NCBI GenBank assembly: GCA_018712405.1
Contig: DVHB01000121.1
Span: 1 to 34,586, forward strand
Direction: 5' to 3'
Source: Candidatus Coproplasma stercoripullorum
GTDB taxonomy: Bacteria; Bacillota; Clostridia; Christensenellales; Borkfalkiaceae
DNA length: 34,586 bases
The number at the start of each line of letters is the position of its first letter. Position 1 is the stretch's first letter. The translations under genes were made by a program, and so were the position numbers. A model generated the notes under the pieces. That model was not told the origin of the DNA. It was given only the letters and a program-made list of their open reading frames with translations, and did no database searches. Below, one piece after another: positions 1 through 8,799 of the stretch.

Positions 1-12
1 TAGGGGCTGTGC

Positions 13-40
13 AAACCACTAGTTTACTAGTGGTTTTGTT
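13..40 (+). terminator. Intrinsic terminator of an upstream unit
   Basis: An 11-bp perfect inverted repeat (13-23 and 26-36, AAACCACTAGT) has a 2-base centre and runs into TTTTGTTTT. This is the form of a Rho-independent terminator. The gene it serves lies before the window. Confidence 0.75.
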
Positions 41-89
41 TTGGATTTTGCAAGTCTGCGTCCGGGTTAAAGTAGCGCGGTGTTGAAAT

Positions 90-731
90 ATGGATGGGTA
101 TGAATACACTTTGATAAAAAGCAACCGTAAAACTATCGCCATAAAGATTACGGAAGAGAATTGTGTTGTGGTACGCGCACCTTTGCGGGCCACGGTGAAG
201 GACGTCGAGCGCGTGCTGTGCGAAAAGCGCAGCTGGATAGAGAGGGTGATGGCGTTCAATCGCGCCAACTGCCTTTCATCGCAGGATATTAAAGAGTATC
301 GCGAGGCGTATGTCGGCGGCGCGATTGTGCCCGTTTATATGGGAACGAGAAACTATATCGACGGGAAAGGCGTGCACGTCACCGGAGTGCGCGGCTTCAG
401 GACCGCATATGTTTCAAGTTTGGGCGGTCAGTTTTTGGAGCGGTTTAAAACAATAGAGAGCGCTTGCGGCCTTAAGGCGTCGGCCGTTTCCTTCCGGGCA
501 TACAGGAGCATGTGGGGATGCTGCGATTCAAATTGCAATGTTACGTTCAACTTCAAACTTTTAATGCTCCCGCAAACTCTGCAGGACTACGTGATCGTGC
601 ACGAGTTGTGCCATACTGTATTCCATGATCATTCCGGATCTTTTTGGGCGCTTGTCTCGCATTATATCCCCGACTGGAAGCTTTTGAGAAGACAGCTTAG
701 AAATTATGCTTTTCTGGTAAAGCTGTATTAA
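90..731 (+). CDS. YgjP/DUF45-type zinc metallopeptidase-like protein
   Basis: This 213-residue protein belongs to the YgjP-like (DUF45, SprT/M48-related) family. The C-terminal part carries the zinc-site motif HELCH, followed by HSGSFW with a further histidine (residues about 172-188). The preceding FRAYRSMWGCC and NVTFNFKL segments are also typical of the family. Family members are predicted cytoplasmic metal-dependent hydrolases, and their physiological substrates are not established. No signal peptide or membrane segment is visible. The ATG at 90 lacks a strong ribosome-binding site, so the exact start is less sure than the family call. The gene sits alone between the terminator at 13-40 and the arginine control region, and nothing suggests it belongs to the arginine genes. 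Confidence 0.85.
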   Translation: MDGYEYTLIKSNRKTIAIKITEENCVVVRAPLRATVKDVERVLCEKRSWIERVMAFNRANCLSSQDIKEYREAYVGGAIVPVYMGTRNYIDGKGVHVTGVRGFRTAYVSSLGGQFLERFKTIESACGLKASAVSFRAYRSMWGCCDSNCNVTFNFKLLMLPQTLQDYVIVHELCHTVFHDHSGSFWALVSHYIPDWKLLRRQLRNYAFLVKLY

Positions 732-802
732 TGTTTTTGTTTTGTTGCGCACGGCTTTTTTAAACGGTGTGTATACGCGGTCTGTATTTATTTTCCTATA
801 AA

Positions 803-816
803 CGCATAAATATACA
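803..816. promoter_or_regulatory. Second ArgR-box-like site upstream of argG
   Basis: CGCATAAATATACA matches the reverse complement of the site at 843-856 at 12 of 14 positions. The centres of the two sites are 40 bp apart, about four helical turns, which would suit cooperative binding by an ArgR/AhrC hexamer. The operator role is inferred. Confidence 0.45.
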
Positions 817-842
817 TAAATTCGGTATATTTTAATAATTTG

Positions 843-856
843 TGCATATTTATGCA
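843..856. promoter_or_regulatory. ArgR-box-like operator upstream of argG
   Basis: TGCATATTTATGCA is a palindrome with 6-bp arms around two bases in an AT-rich context. It lies 40 bp before the argG -35 element. A site with the same TGCAT-N4-ATGCA skeleton lies upstream of argJ (3208-3221). Known ArgR/AhrC operators are AT-rich imperfect palindromes of this size. No argR gene is in the window. Confidence 0.6.
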
Positions 857-896
857 AATATTAATGAAAAAATTTTTAAATATTCACTATAATCGC

Positions 897-926
897 TTGA
901 CTTGAAAGGCCTGTGTATTGTATAAT
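897..926 (+). promoter_or_regulatory. Sigma-A promoter of argG
   Basis: A -35 element TTGACT (897-902) and a perfect -10 TATAAT (921-926) are separated by 18 bp. The promoter overlaps the possible TTG start at 918, so translation must start downstream, at the ATG at 981. Confidence 0.75.
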
Positions 927-980
927 TTGCGGGATGAAGCAAAAAGTGGGCTTCAAATAAGAATATCGGATGAGAAGATA

Positions 981-2201
981 ATGGATAAGAAGATTAAAAA
1001 AGTTGTTCTTGCATATTCAGGCGGACTTGATACCTCGATAATCATTCCCTGGCTCAAGGAGCATTATGATAACTGTGAAGTTATCGCCGTTTCGGCCGAC
1101 GTAGGGCAGGAGTCTGAGCTTGAAGGGCTGGAGGAAAAGGCTTTAAAGACCGGCGCGTCAAAACTCTATATTGAAGATTTGCGCAAGGAGTTCATAGAAG
1201 ATTATATTTATCCCACGATGAAGGCCGGTGCGGTGTACGAAAACAAGTACCTTCTGGGCACGTCGTTTGCCCGCCCCGTAATTGCCAAGAGAATAGTGGA
1301 GATAGCAAAAAAAGAAGGTGCCGACGCGATCTGCCACGGTTGCACGGGCAAGGGTAACGACCAGGTGCGTTTTGAGCTTTCCATAAAGGCGTTCGCGCCT
1401 GAGATGCCTATTATCGCACCCTGGCGTATATGGGACATAAAGAGCCGCGACGAGGAGATCGATTATGCCGAAGCGCACAACGTTCCCCTCAAGATAAACA
1501 GGGAGACAAATTACTCCAAAGATAAAAACCTGTGGCATCTTTCGCATGAGGGGCTTGATCTGGAGGATCCTGCCAACGAGCCGCAGTACGACAAGATACT
1601 CGAACTTGGCGTATCGCCCTGGAAGGCGCCTGATAAGAGCACTTATATCACTATTCATTTTGAGAAGGGTATACCCACAGCGATTGACGGGCAGGAGCTT
1701 GACAGCGTTTCTCTCATAGAAAAGCTCAACAAAGTGGGAGGCGAGAACGGCGTAGGTATCATCGACATGGTTGAAAACCGTCTCGTCGGCATGAAGAGCC
1801 GCGGAGTTTATGAAACGCCGGGCGGCACCATACTTTATACCGCGCATGAGCTGCTGGAATCGATCTGTCTCGACAAGGCAACGGCGCATTATAAGCAGAT
1901 CATCGCCATAAAATACGGTGAAATGGTGTATGACGGACAGTGGTTTACGCCTTTAAGGGAGGCGCTCGACGCCTTCGTCGACAAGACGCAGGAAAATGTA
2001 ACGGGCGATGTAAAGCTTCGTATCTATAAGGGCAATATAATCCCTGCAGGGATCAAGTCGTCCAACTCGCTCTACAGCGAAGATATTGCGACTTTCGGCG
2101 AGGATCATTGCTACGACCAGACAGATTCGGCGGGCTTTATCAATCTGTTCGGTCTGCCTATAAAGATAAAGGCTCTTCTGGACGAAAAGAAATTAAAGTA
2201 A
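981..2201 (+). CDS. argG: Argininosuccinate synthase
   Basis: ArgG joins citrulline and aspartate with ATP to form argininosuccinate, the penultimate step of arginine synthesis. The protein starts with the family's N-type ATP pyrophosphatase loop, [12 protein letters not shown] (residues 8-19). The motifs [22 protein letters not shown] and LWHLSHEG follow. The length of 406 residues is normal for the family. The open frame extends upstream to a TTG at 918, but that codon lies inside the promoter spacer, so the ATG at 981 is the start. Two ArgR-box-like palindromes upstream suggest repression by arginine. A GC-rich hairpin separates it from argC. argH, the next pathway gene, is not in the window. 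Confidence 0.97.
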   Translation: MDKKIKKVVLAYSGGLDTSIIIPWLKEHYDNCEVIAVSADVGQESELEGLEEKALKTGASKLYIEDLRKEFIEDYIYPTMKAGAVYENKYLLGTSFARPVIAKRIVEIAKKEGADAICHGCTGKGNDQVRFELSIKAFAPEMPIIAPWRIWDIKSRDEEIDYAEAHNVPLKINRETNYSKDKNLWHLSHEGLDLEDPANEPQYDKILELGVSPWKAPDKSTYITIHFEKGIPTAIDGQELDSVSLIEKLNKVGGENGVGIIDMVENRLVGMKSRGVYETPGGTILYTAHELLESICLDKATAHYKQIIAIKYGEMVYDGQWFTPLREALDAFVDKTQENVTGDVKLRIYKGNIIPAGIKSSNSLYSEDIATFGEDHCYDQTDSAGFINLFGLPIKIKALLDEKKLK

Positions 2202-2210
2202 AAAATAAGC

Positions 2211-2240
2211 GCGCCGCGCCGTTACATTACGGCGCGGCGC
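2211..2240 (+). terminator. GC-rich hairpin between argG and argC
   Basis: A perfect 12-bp stem (2211-2222 with 2229-2240) encloses a 6-base loop. The following bases, TGTGACAGAT, are not a U-tract, so it may stabilise the argG transcript or reduce read-through rather than terminate fully. The argC start lies 14 bases downstream and no separate argC promoter is obvious. Confidence 0.55.
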
Positions 2241-2254
2241 TGTGACAGATACAG

Positions 2255-3187
2255 ATGTTTAACGTATTTATTGACGGGCGGGAAGGAACTACCGGCCTGC
2301 AAATTTATGAGCGGTTGCAACGCCGCAACGATATAAATTTAATAACTCTGTCCGAAGAGAAGCGCAAGGACGTCAACGCCCGAAAAGAGTGCCTTAACGA
2401 GGCGGACATAAGTTTTTTGTGTCTTCCCGATGCTGCCGCAAGGGAGAGTGTATCGCTCATCAGCAATCCCGCTGCGCGTGTGATCGACGCGTCTACCGCC
2501 CATCGCACTGCCGAGGGCTGGGTGTACGGTCTGCCTGAAATTTCAGCCGGAAGAAGGGCGCTGATAGCTGCTTCAAAGCGTGTGTCAAATCCCGGATGCC
2601 ATGCCACGGGGTTTATTACGCTCGTGGCCCCACTTGTTAAGGGGGGCATCATTGGTTCCGATTATCCGCTTACCGCGCATTCTGTGACCGGCTATTCGGG
2701 CGGAGGTAAAAAGATGATAGCCGAGTATGAAACAGCCGGGAGGGATATTGCACTCGATTCGCCAAGGCAGTATTCGCTCTCGCTCTCGCACAAACATTTG
2801 CCGGAAATGGTAAAGGAATGTGATCTTTCGCATGCGCCTATATTCAACCCCATAGTTGCAGATTTTTATTGCGGCATGTGTGTTACTGTTCCTCTTTATA
2901 AAAATCTCCTGCTTAAAAGTTTGTGTCCGGATGATATAAGAGAATATTTTGCAAAGTACTACGCGTCACATAACTTCATAAAAGTGGCGCAAAAAGATGA
3001 ACTGCCCGCCTATCTTGCTGCAAATGAACTTGCGGGTACCAACTATCTTAAAATTTATGTGTGCGGCAACGACGACATGATTCTTCTGTGCAGCGTGTTC
3101 GACAATCTTGGCAAGGGCGCCTCGGGCGCGGCAGTTCAGAATATGAACATAATGTTGGGCCTTGACGAAACTTATTCGCTCATATAA
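2255..3187 (+). CDS. argC: N-acetyl-gamma-glutamyl-phosphate reductase, type 2
   Basis: ArgC reduces N-acetylglutamyl phosphate to the semialdehyde with NADPH. The protein has 310 residues. It begins with the dinucleotide-binding motif FIDGREGTTG, and its catalytic cysteine is in SNPGCHATGF (Cys115). The short length and the FIDG.EGTTG opening match the type-2 subfamily rather than the approximately 345-residue type-1 enzyme common in Bacillus. The ATG at 2255 has no strong Shine-Dalgarno sequence and follows directly on the hairpin at 2211-2240, so its translation may depend on read-through from argG. Confidence 0.95.
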   Translation: MFNVFIDGREGTTGLQIYERLQRRNDINLITLSEEKRKDVNARKECLNEADISFLCLPDAAARESVSLISNPAARVIDASTAHRTAEGWVYGLPEISAGRRALIAASKRVSNPGCHATGFITLVAPLVKGGIIGSDYPLTAHSVTGYSGGGKKMIAEYETAGRDIALDSPRQYSLSLSHKHLPEMVKECDLSHAPIFNPIVADFYCGMCVTVPLYKNLLLKSLCPDDIREYFAKYYASHNFIKVAQKDELPAYLAANELAGTNYLKIYVCGNDDMILLCSVFDNLGKGASGAAVQNMNIMLGLDETYSLI

Positions 3188-3207
3188 GTTTTTTCCATTT
3201 TATTGCG

Positions 3208-3221
3208 TGCATTCATATGCA
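3208..3221. promoter_or_regulatory. ArgR-box-like operator upstream of argJ
   Basis: TGCATTCATATGCA shares the TGCAT-N4-ATGCA skeleton of the argG site. It ends 46 bp before the -35 element of the argJ promoter. The operator assignment is inferred from this recurrence upstream of two arginine genes. Confidence 0.55.
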
Positions 3222-3267
3222 GGCAGGCGGGCTTTTGAATAGTTTTTGATTAATATTTAAAAGTCGA

Positions 3268-3296
3268 TTGACGGCGCGGAGTTTTTGATATATAAT
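3268..3296 (+). promoter_or_regulatory. Sigma-A promoter of argJ
   Basis: TTGACG (3268-3273) and a perfect TATAAT (3291-3296) are spaced by exactly 17 bp. Transcription would begin about 45 bases before the argJ ATG. Confidence 0.8.
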
Positions 3297-3348
3297 TGAT
3301 ACGATCAGATGCTCTGCGTATAGATAAATCAGTTTATTTGTTTGAATT

Positions 3349-4569
3349 ATGAAATTTTTGCGCGAAACCGGCGGCGGTGTATGTGCTCCGCTCGGGTTTA
3401 AGGCCGCAGGCATTCACTGCGGCATAAGAAAAAATAAGGACAAAAAAGATTTTGCGCTCATTGTCAGCGACGTGTCATGTGCGGCGGCAGGAGTGTTCAC
3501 GCAGAATCTTGTAAAAGGTGCGCCTGTAGTCGTTACAAAACGCAACATTGCAGACGGCGTGGCGCAGGCGGTGATATGTAACAGCGGCAATGCCAACACC
3601 TGCAACAGAGACGGCGAAAAGGTGGCCGAAGAGATGTGCGCGCTGGTTGCTCAGGTTTCAGGCATTGCATCCTCTGACGTGATAGTAGCTTCGACGGGCG
3701 TCATAGGTCTGCCGCTCGATATTGCTCCGATGGCCGAACATATCGGCGAACTCTATTCGTCTCTCGGTAAAAACAGCGATTGCGCCGCCGAGGCTATCAT
3801 GACTACCGATACGGTTCCCAAGTCTGTCGCCGTCGAATTTGAACTCGGCGGAAAGCTCTGCCGCATAGGCGCCATAGCAAAGGGTGTGGGAATGATCTGC
3901 CCTAATATGGCTACCACGCTGATATTTATCACGACCGACGTTAACATATCTTCGGCAATGTTGCAGAAGGCGCTCTCCGACGATGTGAAAACTTCTTTCA
4001 ATATGGTGAGCATTGACGGGGATCAGTCGACGAACGATACCTGTTGCATACTTGCAAACGGTCTTGCGTGCAACGATGAAATATGCGCGGTCGGGCATGA
4101 CTACAGCGCGTTTAAAAGGGCGCTACATTATTGTACTGTAAAGCTGTCTAAGATGATAGCCAAGGACGGCGAAGGCGCTACGAAGCTGATCGAGTGTAAT
4201 GTACGCGGCGCAAAGTCAGCGAAGATGGCGAGGAGCGTTGCGAGATCGGTAATAAAGTCATCCCTGGTAAAGGCCGCCATGTTCGGTGCCGACGCCAACT
4301 GGGGCAGGGTACTCTGCGCCATAGGCTATGCCGGGGAGCCTGTCGACGTTGACAAGATCGACGTCAACTTCCGCTCTGCGGAGGGAATTTTGCCCGTCTG
4401 CGAGAATGGAAGGGGTGTTGCTTTTGACGAGGAATTTGCAAAAGCCGTTCTCTCGCGCGACGAGGTCGAGATCAATATCGATCTCAAGCTGGGTGTGAAT
4501 AAAGCCTCAGCCTGGGGGTGCGATCTTACATACGACTATGTTAAAATCAACGGCGATTATCGCACCTGA
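3349..4569 (+). CDS. argJ: Glutamate N-acetyltransferase / ornithine acetyltransferase
   Basis: ArgJ transfers the acetyl group from N-acetylornithine to glutamate, recycling acetylglutamate in the cyclic arginine pathway. Many bacterial ArgJ enzymes also use acetyl-CoA. The protein has 406 residues. It contains the self-cleavage motif KGVGMICPNMATTL, with the nucleophile at Thr189, so the precursor should split between Ala188 and Thr189 into alpha and beta chains. The C-terminus YVKINGDYRT is typical. With no argA or argE in the window, a bifunctional role is possible but not shown. It has its own promoter and an ArgR-box-like site. The ATG lacks a clear Shine-Dalgarno sequence. Confidence 0.96.
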   Translation: MKFLRETGGGVCAPLGFKAAGIHCGIRKNKDKKDFALIVSDVSCAAAGVFTQNLVKGAPVVVTKRNIADGVAQAVICNSGNANTCNRDGEKVAEEMCALVAQVSGIASSDVIVASTGVIGLPLDIAPMAEHIGELYSSLGKNSDCAAEAIMTTDTVPKSVAVEFELGGKLCRIGAIAKGVGMICPNMATTLIFITTDVNISSAMLQKALSDDVKTSFNMVSIDGDQSTNDTCCILANGLACNDEICAVGHDYSAFKRALHYCTVKLSKMIAKDGEGATKLIECNVRGAKSAKMARSVARSVIKSSLVKAAMFGADANWGRVLCAIGYAGEPVDVDKIDVNFRSAEGILPVCENGRGVAFDEEFAKAVLSRDEVEINIDLKLGVNKASAWGCDLTYDYVKINGDYRT

Positions 4570-4639
4570 TTCCATAGTGCTATGTGTGGCATAAAGTTCT
4601 GAAATAGAGCAGTTTATATTAAGATTATCGGAGATTTTA

Positions 4640-5488
4640 ATGGATAAACAGGAACAGGCTGAGTTTTTGGTTGAGGCTCTGCCGTATATAAAGAAATACT
4701 ATAACAAGATTATAGTCATAAAATACGGCGGCAACGCAATGACCGATTCCAAGCTCAAATTTGCAGTCATGAACGACGTAGCGGTGCTAAGTGCCCTAGG
4801 CATAAAGGTAGTGCTCGTTCACGGAGGCGGGCCTGAGATATCTGATATTTCAAAAAAGATGGGAATAACTCCCAAATTTATAAATGGTCTTCGCTATACC
4901 GACGAGGAGACTGTTGAGATTGCCCGTATGGCGCTTGCCGGAAAGGTAAACAAATCTTTGGTAGATCTTTTGTGTGCGGCTGGCGGCAAGGCGATAGGGT
5001 TGTGCGGCGAGGACGGTCACATGTTAAAATGTGAAAAGATGTCTGAAGAGCTCGGCTATGTGGGTAAAATAGTGGGCGTCGACGCCTGTGTGATAGGCGA
5101 CGTGCTCAGTCTCGGCTATGTGCCCATAATTTCACCGATCGGCTTCGACGACGAGGGGCATATTTACAACGTCAATGCAGATACTGCCGCCGCTGCGATA
5201 GCCGGCGCGCTCGGGGCCGAGAGCCTCATTTTGATGACGGATATAAAGGGTTTGCTTGAAAACAGGGACGATCCCGACAGTCTCATAAAAAAGGTTTACG
5301 TTTCAGATATTCCCGCGCTCGTAAAACAGGGTATAATATCTGGAGGAATGATTCCAAAAATAGATTGCTGCAGAGAGGCCATCCGCCGCGGAGTGAACAA
5401 AGTGTTCATAACCGACGGAAGGGTTTACCATTCCATTTTGGTGGAAATCCTGTCGGAAGAAGGCAGCGGCACAATGTTTTACAGTTGA
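4640..5488 (+). CDS. argB: Acetylglutamate kinase
   Basis: ArgB phosphorylates N-acetylglutamate, often the controlled step of arginine synthesis. The 282-residue protein shows the amino acid kinase motifs KYGGNAM, VHGGGPEI and NVNADTAAAAIA, and the C-terminal ITDGRVYHSILVEI. The N-terminal segment QAEFLVEALPYIKKYYNK matches the extra helix found in arginine-inhibited hexameric enzymes, so feedback inhibition by arginine is likely (family knowledge). GGAG precedes the ATG. The gene follows argJ by 70 bases without a terminator, and a strong intrinsic terminator overlaps its stop codon. Confidence 0.96.
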   Translation: MDKQEQAEFLVEALPYIKKYYNKIIVIKYGGNAMTDSKLKFAVMNDVAVLSALGIKVVLVHGGGPEISDISKKMGITPKFINGLRYTDEETVEIARMALAGKVNKSLVDLLCAAGGKAIGLCGEDGHMLKCEKMSEELGYVGKIVGVDACVIGDVLSLGYVPIISPIGFDDEGHIYNVNADTAAAAIAGALGAESLILMTDIKGLLENRDDPDSLIKKVYVSDIPALVKQGIISGGMIPKIDCCREAIRRGVNKVFITDGRVYHSILVEILSEEGSGTMFYS

Positions 5489-5520
5489 CTGATTTATTAT
5501 TTTAAATCAGTCTTTCTTTT
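5487..5520 (+). terminator. Intrinsic terminator inside the arginine cluster, after argB
   Basis: A perfect 10-bp stem (GACTGATTTA at 5487-5496 with 5503-5512) with a 6-base loop is followed by TTTCTTTT. The stem begins within the argB stop codon. A second small inverted repeat (GCGGC/GCCGC) follows before argD. argDF is then fed either by read-through or by a promoter I could not identify. Confidence 0.8.
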
Positions 5521-5568
5521 AATATTTGGCGGCATGAATATATCGCCGCATAAAATTTCGGAGAGAAG

Positions 5569-6735
5569 ATGGACGGAAAATTTATTATAGATGAAGATAA
5601 AGAGTATGTCGCAGGCACATACGCCCGCTTTCCCGTCGCCTTCAAAGAGGGTAATGGGTGCAGGCTGTATGACTACGACGACAAGGAATATGTCGATTTC
5701 GGCAGCGGCATAGCCGTCGACATATTCGGCGTGAACGACGGAGAATGGAAGAGCGCGGTAATAGAACAGCTCAATAAAGTCCAGCACACATCCAACTTGT
5801 TTTACACCGAACCGCAGGCGCAGCTTGCAAGGTTGATGTGCGAAAAAACCGGCGCAAAGAAAGTGTTTTTCGGTAACAGCGGCGCTGAGGCCAACGAGTG
5901 CGCCATAAAGGCGGCGCGCAAATACGGGGAGTTAAAACACGGCGCGGCTCGCAAAGAGATAATTACATTAAAGAATTCCTTCCATGGAAGAACGATTGCG
6001 ACGCTTGCCGCCACCGGGCAGGAGGAATTCCATAAATATTATGGTCCATTCCCGGCGGGCTTTGTGTATGCCGATCCCACGCTCGAAGGTGTTGAAAGTT
6101 GCATTACCGAGGACACCTGCGCCGTTATGATAGAATGCATACAGGGCGAGAGCGGTGTGAACGTGCTCGACAAGTCCTTTGTGCAGGGGCTGGGAAAGTT
6201 GTGCCGCGAGCGCGATATTCTGCTTATCTGCGACGAGGTGCAGACGGGCAACGGCAGGACGGGATATATGTATGCCTACCAGGCTTACGGAATTTCGCCC
6301 GACATTGTAACTACAGCAAAAGGGTTGGGCGGCGGCTTGCCCATAGGCGCGTGCATGCTCTTTGATAAGTGTAAAGCCGTGTTCGGCTTCGGCGACCATG
6401 GCTCTACTTTCGGCGGTAATCCCGTTGTTTGCGCCGGCGCGTGCAGCGTAATAAGCAGGATCGACGAAAAACTTTTGTCTGACGTCCGCAAAAAGGGTGA
6501 ATATCTCATGTCGGAGCTCAAAAAGATCGATGGCGTGGAAGAGGTCACCGGCATGGGGCTTATGATAGGCATAAAGACGGAAAAGCCCGCCGCGGAGATA
6601 GCAAAAAAGTGTATAAGCAAGGGGCTTCTGGTGCTCACGGCACATTCAAAAGTGCGCCTTCTGCCGCCCCTTATCATAGGCAAAGCCGAGATCGACTTTG
6701 CAATCAAAATTTTAAGCGAGGTTATAAGCGGATGA
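5569..6735 (+). CDS. argD: Acetylornithine aminotransferase
   Basis: ArgD is a class III PLP-dependent aminotransferase that converts N-acetylglutamate semialdehyde to N-acetylornithine. The 388-residue protein contains GNSGAEANECAIKAAR (cofactor phosphate binding), ICDEVQTGNGRTG (the PLP-ring aspartate) and TTAKGLGGGLPIGA with the Schiff-base lysine at Lys251. The start has a good ribosome-binding site (CGGAGAG). The stop overlaps the argF start in an ATGA arrangement, implying coupled translation. An additional role in lysine synthesis, known for some ArgD enzymes, cannot be judged here. Confidence 0.95.
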   Translation: MDGKFIIDEDKEYVAGTYARFPVAFKEGNGCRLYDYDDKEYVDFGSGIAVDIFGVNDGEWKSAVIEQLNKVQHTSNLFYTEPQAQLARLMCEKTGAKKVFFGNSGAEANECAIKAARKYGELKHGAARKEIITLKNSFHGRTIATLAATGQEEFHKYYGPFPAGFVYADPTLEGVESCITEDTCAVMIECIQGESGVNVLDKSFVQGLGKLCRERDILLICDEVQTGNGRTGYMYAYQAYGISPDIVTTAKGLGGGLPIGACMLFDKCKAVFGFGDHGSTFGGNPVVCAGACSVISRIDEKLLSDVRKKGEYLMSELKKIDGVEEVTGMGLMIGIKTEKPAAEIAKKCISKGLLVLTAHSKVRLLPPLIIGKAEIDFAIKILSEVISG

Positions 6736-7634
6736 AACATTTACTTAAACTCGGCGATCTTTCAAGGGAGGATATCTTATCTGTACTCAACCTTGCCGAT
6801 CAGCTCAAATTCGAACGCAACAACGGCATTCAGAAGGATTATCTCAAGGGTAAAAAGCTCGGCATGATATTCCAGAAGGCGTCAACAAGGACGAGGGTTT
6901 CGTTTGAAGCAGGTATTTATGAACTGGGCGGCTATGCGCTCTTTTTGTCGAGCAACGATCTTCAGATAGGCAGGGGCGAACCGGTGCAGGATACTGCGCG
7001 CGTTCTGTCGCGGTATCTCGACGGCATTATGATACGCACGTTTGCCCAGCAGGAAGTAGAAGACTTTGCTAAGTACGGCTCGGTTCCCGTAATAAACGGC
7101 CTCACCGACTATTGCCATCCCTGCCAGGTGCTCGCCGATCTCATGACGATAAGAGAATATAAGGGTACGTTCAAGGGCCTCAAGATGGCGTTTATAGGCG
7201 ACGGCAACAACATGGCAAACAGCCTGATTGTCGGCGCAGTAAAAACAGGCATGAATCTCACCGTGGCTTGTCCGGAAGGGTATGAGCCTGATGCAAAGCT
7301 TGTTAAATGGGGGAAGGAGAGCGGGCTTTTGTCTGTAACTTCAGATGTTTCAGAGGCTATAGAAGATGCAGACGTGCTCTATACTGACGTATGGGCTTCC
7401 ATGGGGCAGGAGAAGGAGAAGAAGGAACGCGAGAATGTGTTCAAGGGGTTCCAGATAAACGAAAACAATATTAAAAAGGCTAAAGACGACGTAATGGTAA
7501 TGCACTGTCTGCCTGCCCATCGCGGAGAGGAAATAACCGACGGTGTGTTTGAAGCCCACGCTAAAGAGATTTTCGATGAGGCTGAAAATAGGCTTCACGC
7601 GCAGAAGGCCGTAATGGTCAAACTTATGAAATAG
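6732..7634 (+). CDS. argF: Ornithine carbamoyltransferase
   Basis: ArgF condenses ornithine with carbamoyl phosphate to citrulline. The 300-residue protein carries the carbamoyl-phosphate motif STRTR (residues 51-55), HPCQVLADL, and the ornithine-site motif HCLPAHRGEEI, which together distinguish it from aspartate carbamoyltransferase. The open frame extends upstream to 6609, but that part lies within argD in another frame and is not family-like. The ATG at 6732 overlaps the argD stop by the ATGA arrangement, with GAGG upstream. Its substrate is supplied by carAB, encoded immediately downstream. Confidence 0.96.
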   Translation: MKHLLKLGDLSREDILSVLNLADQLKFERNNGIQKDYLKGKKLGMIFQKASTRTRVSFEAGIYELGGYALFLSSNDLQIGRGEPVQDTARVLSRYLDGIMIRTFAQQEVEDFAKYGSVPVINGLTDYCHPCQVLADLMTIREYKGTFKGLKMAFIGDGNNMANSLIVGAVKTGMNLTVACPEGYEPDAKLVKWGKESGLLSVTSDVSEAIEDADVLYTDVWASMGQEKEKKERENVFKGFQINENNIKKAKDDVMVMHCLPAHRGEEITDGVFEAHAKEIFDEAENRLHAQKAVMVKLMK

Positions 7635-7652
7635 TGTGACAGCCTCAAAAAT

Positions 7653-7682
7653 TTGACAAAAATAAGATAATTATATTATACA
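7653..7682 (+). promoter_or_regulatory. Promoter of carA
   Basis: A consensus -35 TTGACA (7653-7658) lies in the AT-rich gap between argF and carA. The best -10 candidates are TATTAT (7674-7679, 15-bp spacing) and TATACA (7677-7682, 18-bp spacing). It should drive carA-carB-cysteine desulfurase-thiI. Confidence 0.6.
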
Positions 7683-7725
7683 TAGTACTTCGCAAACAGC
7701 ACAATAATCAGAAAAGGAAGTATAG

Positions 7726-8799
7726 ATGAAAAACAGTAAAGTTTATTTGACGCTTGAAAACGGCAGGCAGTTCACCGGATTTTCTTTCGGCGCACAGAAG
7801 GAAGTTGTCGGTGAACTCGTTTTCACGACCGGCATGACGGGCTATATCGAAACGTTGACCGATCCGAGCTACTACGGACAAATAGTCACGCAGACTTTTC
7901 CGCTCATCGGCAACTACGGCATGATAGAGGCCGATATGGAGAGCAAGAAGTCCTGGGTGACGGCTTATATCGTTAGAGAAAAATGCGACAAACCTTCAAA
8001 CTTCAGGTGCGAGGGAACGATCGACGATTTCCTAAAAAAACAGGGGATTCCTGGAATATACGGCATAGACACGCGCGAACTCACTAAGATTGTGCGCGAG
8101 GCAGGCGTTATGAACGCTGCCATTACAAAAAAACCGCTCAACGATCTTTCCGAGGTGCGTTCGTACGTCATAAAAGATGCGGTAAAATCGGTTACCTGCT
8201 CTGAAATAGAATACTTAGGCGACCCTGACGGAATAAAAATAGCCGTCTGGGATTTCGGTGCAAAATGCAACATTATGCGCGAGCTTGCAAAGCGCGGCTG
8301 CTACTGCATGAAGGTGCCGTCGTACTACACGGCAGAGCAGATCCTTGCCCTTGAACCGCAGGGTCTCATGCTAACGAATGGCCCGGGCGACCCTTCCGAG
8401 AATACCGAGATAATTTTAAATATCCGCAAACTTGCTGGCAAACTTCCAATATTCGGCATATGCCTCGGTCATCAGCTTTTTGCGCTCGCCATGGGCGGCA
8501 AGACTAAAAAGATGAAATATGGCCACAGGGGCTCAAACCAGCCGGTAAAAAATCTCGATACGGGCAGAGTGTATATCTCCAGCCAGAATCACGGCTACGA
8601 GGTGATCTCTTCCAGCGTTGAGGGCGGCAAGCTCAGCTTTGTAAACGCCAACGACGGCACCTGCGAAGGATTTGAATACCCCGAACTCAACGCCTATACC
8701 GTTCAGTTCCACCCCGAGGCGTGCGGCGGTCCCATGGATGCGTCCTTCCTTTTCGATAAATTTATACTAAACATAAAGGAGGGCAGGTATCATGCCTAA
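7726..8799 (+). CDS. carA: Carbamoyl-phosphate synthase, small (glutaminase) subunit
   Basis: CarA hydrolyses glutamine and channels ammonia to CarB. The protein has 357 residues, with an N-terminal CPSase small-subunit domain and a C-terminal class I glutamine amidotransferase domain. The nucleophile Cys246 is in GICLGHQ, and His329 and Glu331 are in QFHPEACGG. AAGGAAG precedes the ATG. The stop overlaps the carB start by 8 bases. Its place after argF suggests the carbamoyl phosphate serves arginine synthesis. No pyrimidine genes are in the window, so supply of both pathways cannot be excluded. Confidence 0.96.
   Translation: MKNSKVYLTLENGRQFTGFSFGAQKEVVGELVFTTGMTGYIETLTDPSYYGQIVTQTFPLIGNYGMIEADMESKKSWVTAYIVREKCDKPSNFRCEGTIDDFLKKQGIPGIYGIDTRELTKIVREAGVMNAAITKKPLNDLSEVRSYVIKDAVKSVTCSEIEYLGDPDGIKIAVWDFGAKCNIMRELAKRGCYCMKVPSYYTAEQILALEPQGLMLTNGPGDPSENTEIILNIRKLAGKLPIFGICLGHQLFALAMGGKTKKMKYGHRGSNQPVKNLDTGRVYISSQNHGYEVISSSVEGGKLSFVNANDGTCEGFEYPELNAYTVQFHPEACGGPMDASFLFDKFILNIKEGRYHA

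Noticed and set aside
918-980. Upstream TTG start extending argG by 21 residues
   Set aside because: The codon lies within the promoter (TTGACT to TATAAT, 897-926), and the ArgG family N-terminus begins at the ATG at 981.
6609-6731. Upstream extension of argF by 41 residues
   Set aside because: The segment lies inside argD in another frame and does not resemble ornithine carbamoyltransferase. The ATGA overlap at 6732 is the natural start.
7659-7690. ArgR box near the carA promoter
   Set aside because: The AT-rich stretch matches the argG-type palindrome at only about 9 of 14 positions, no better than expected in such composition.
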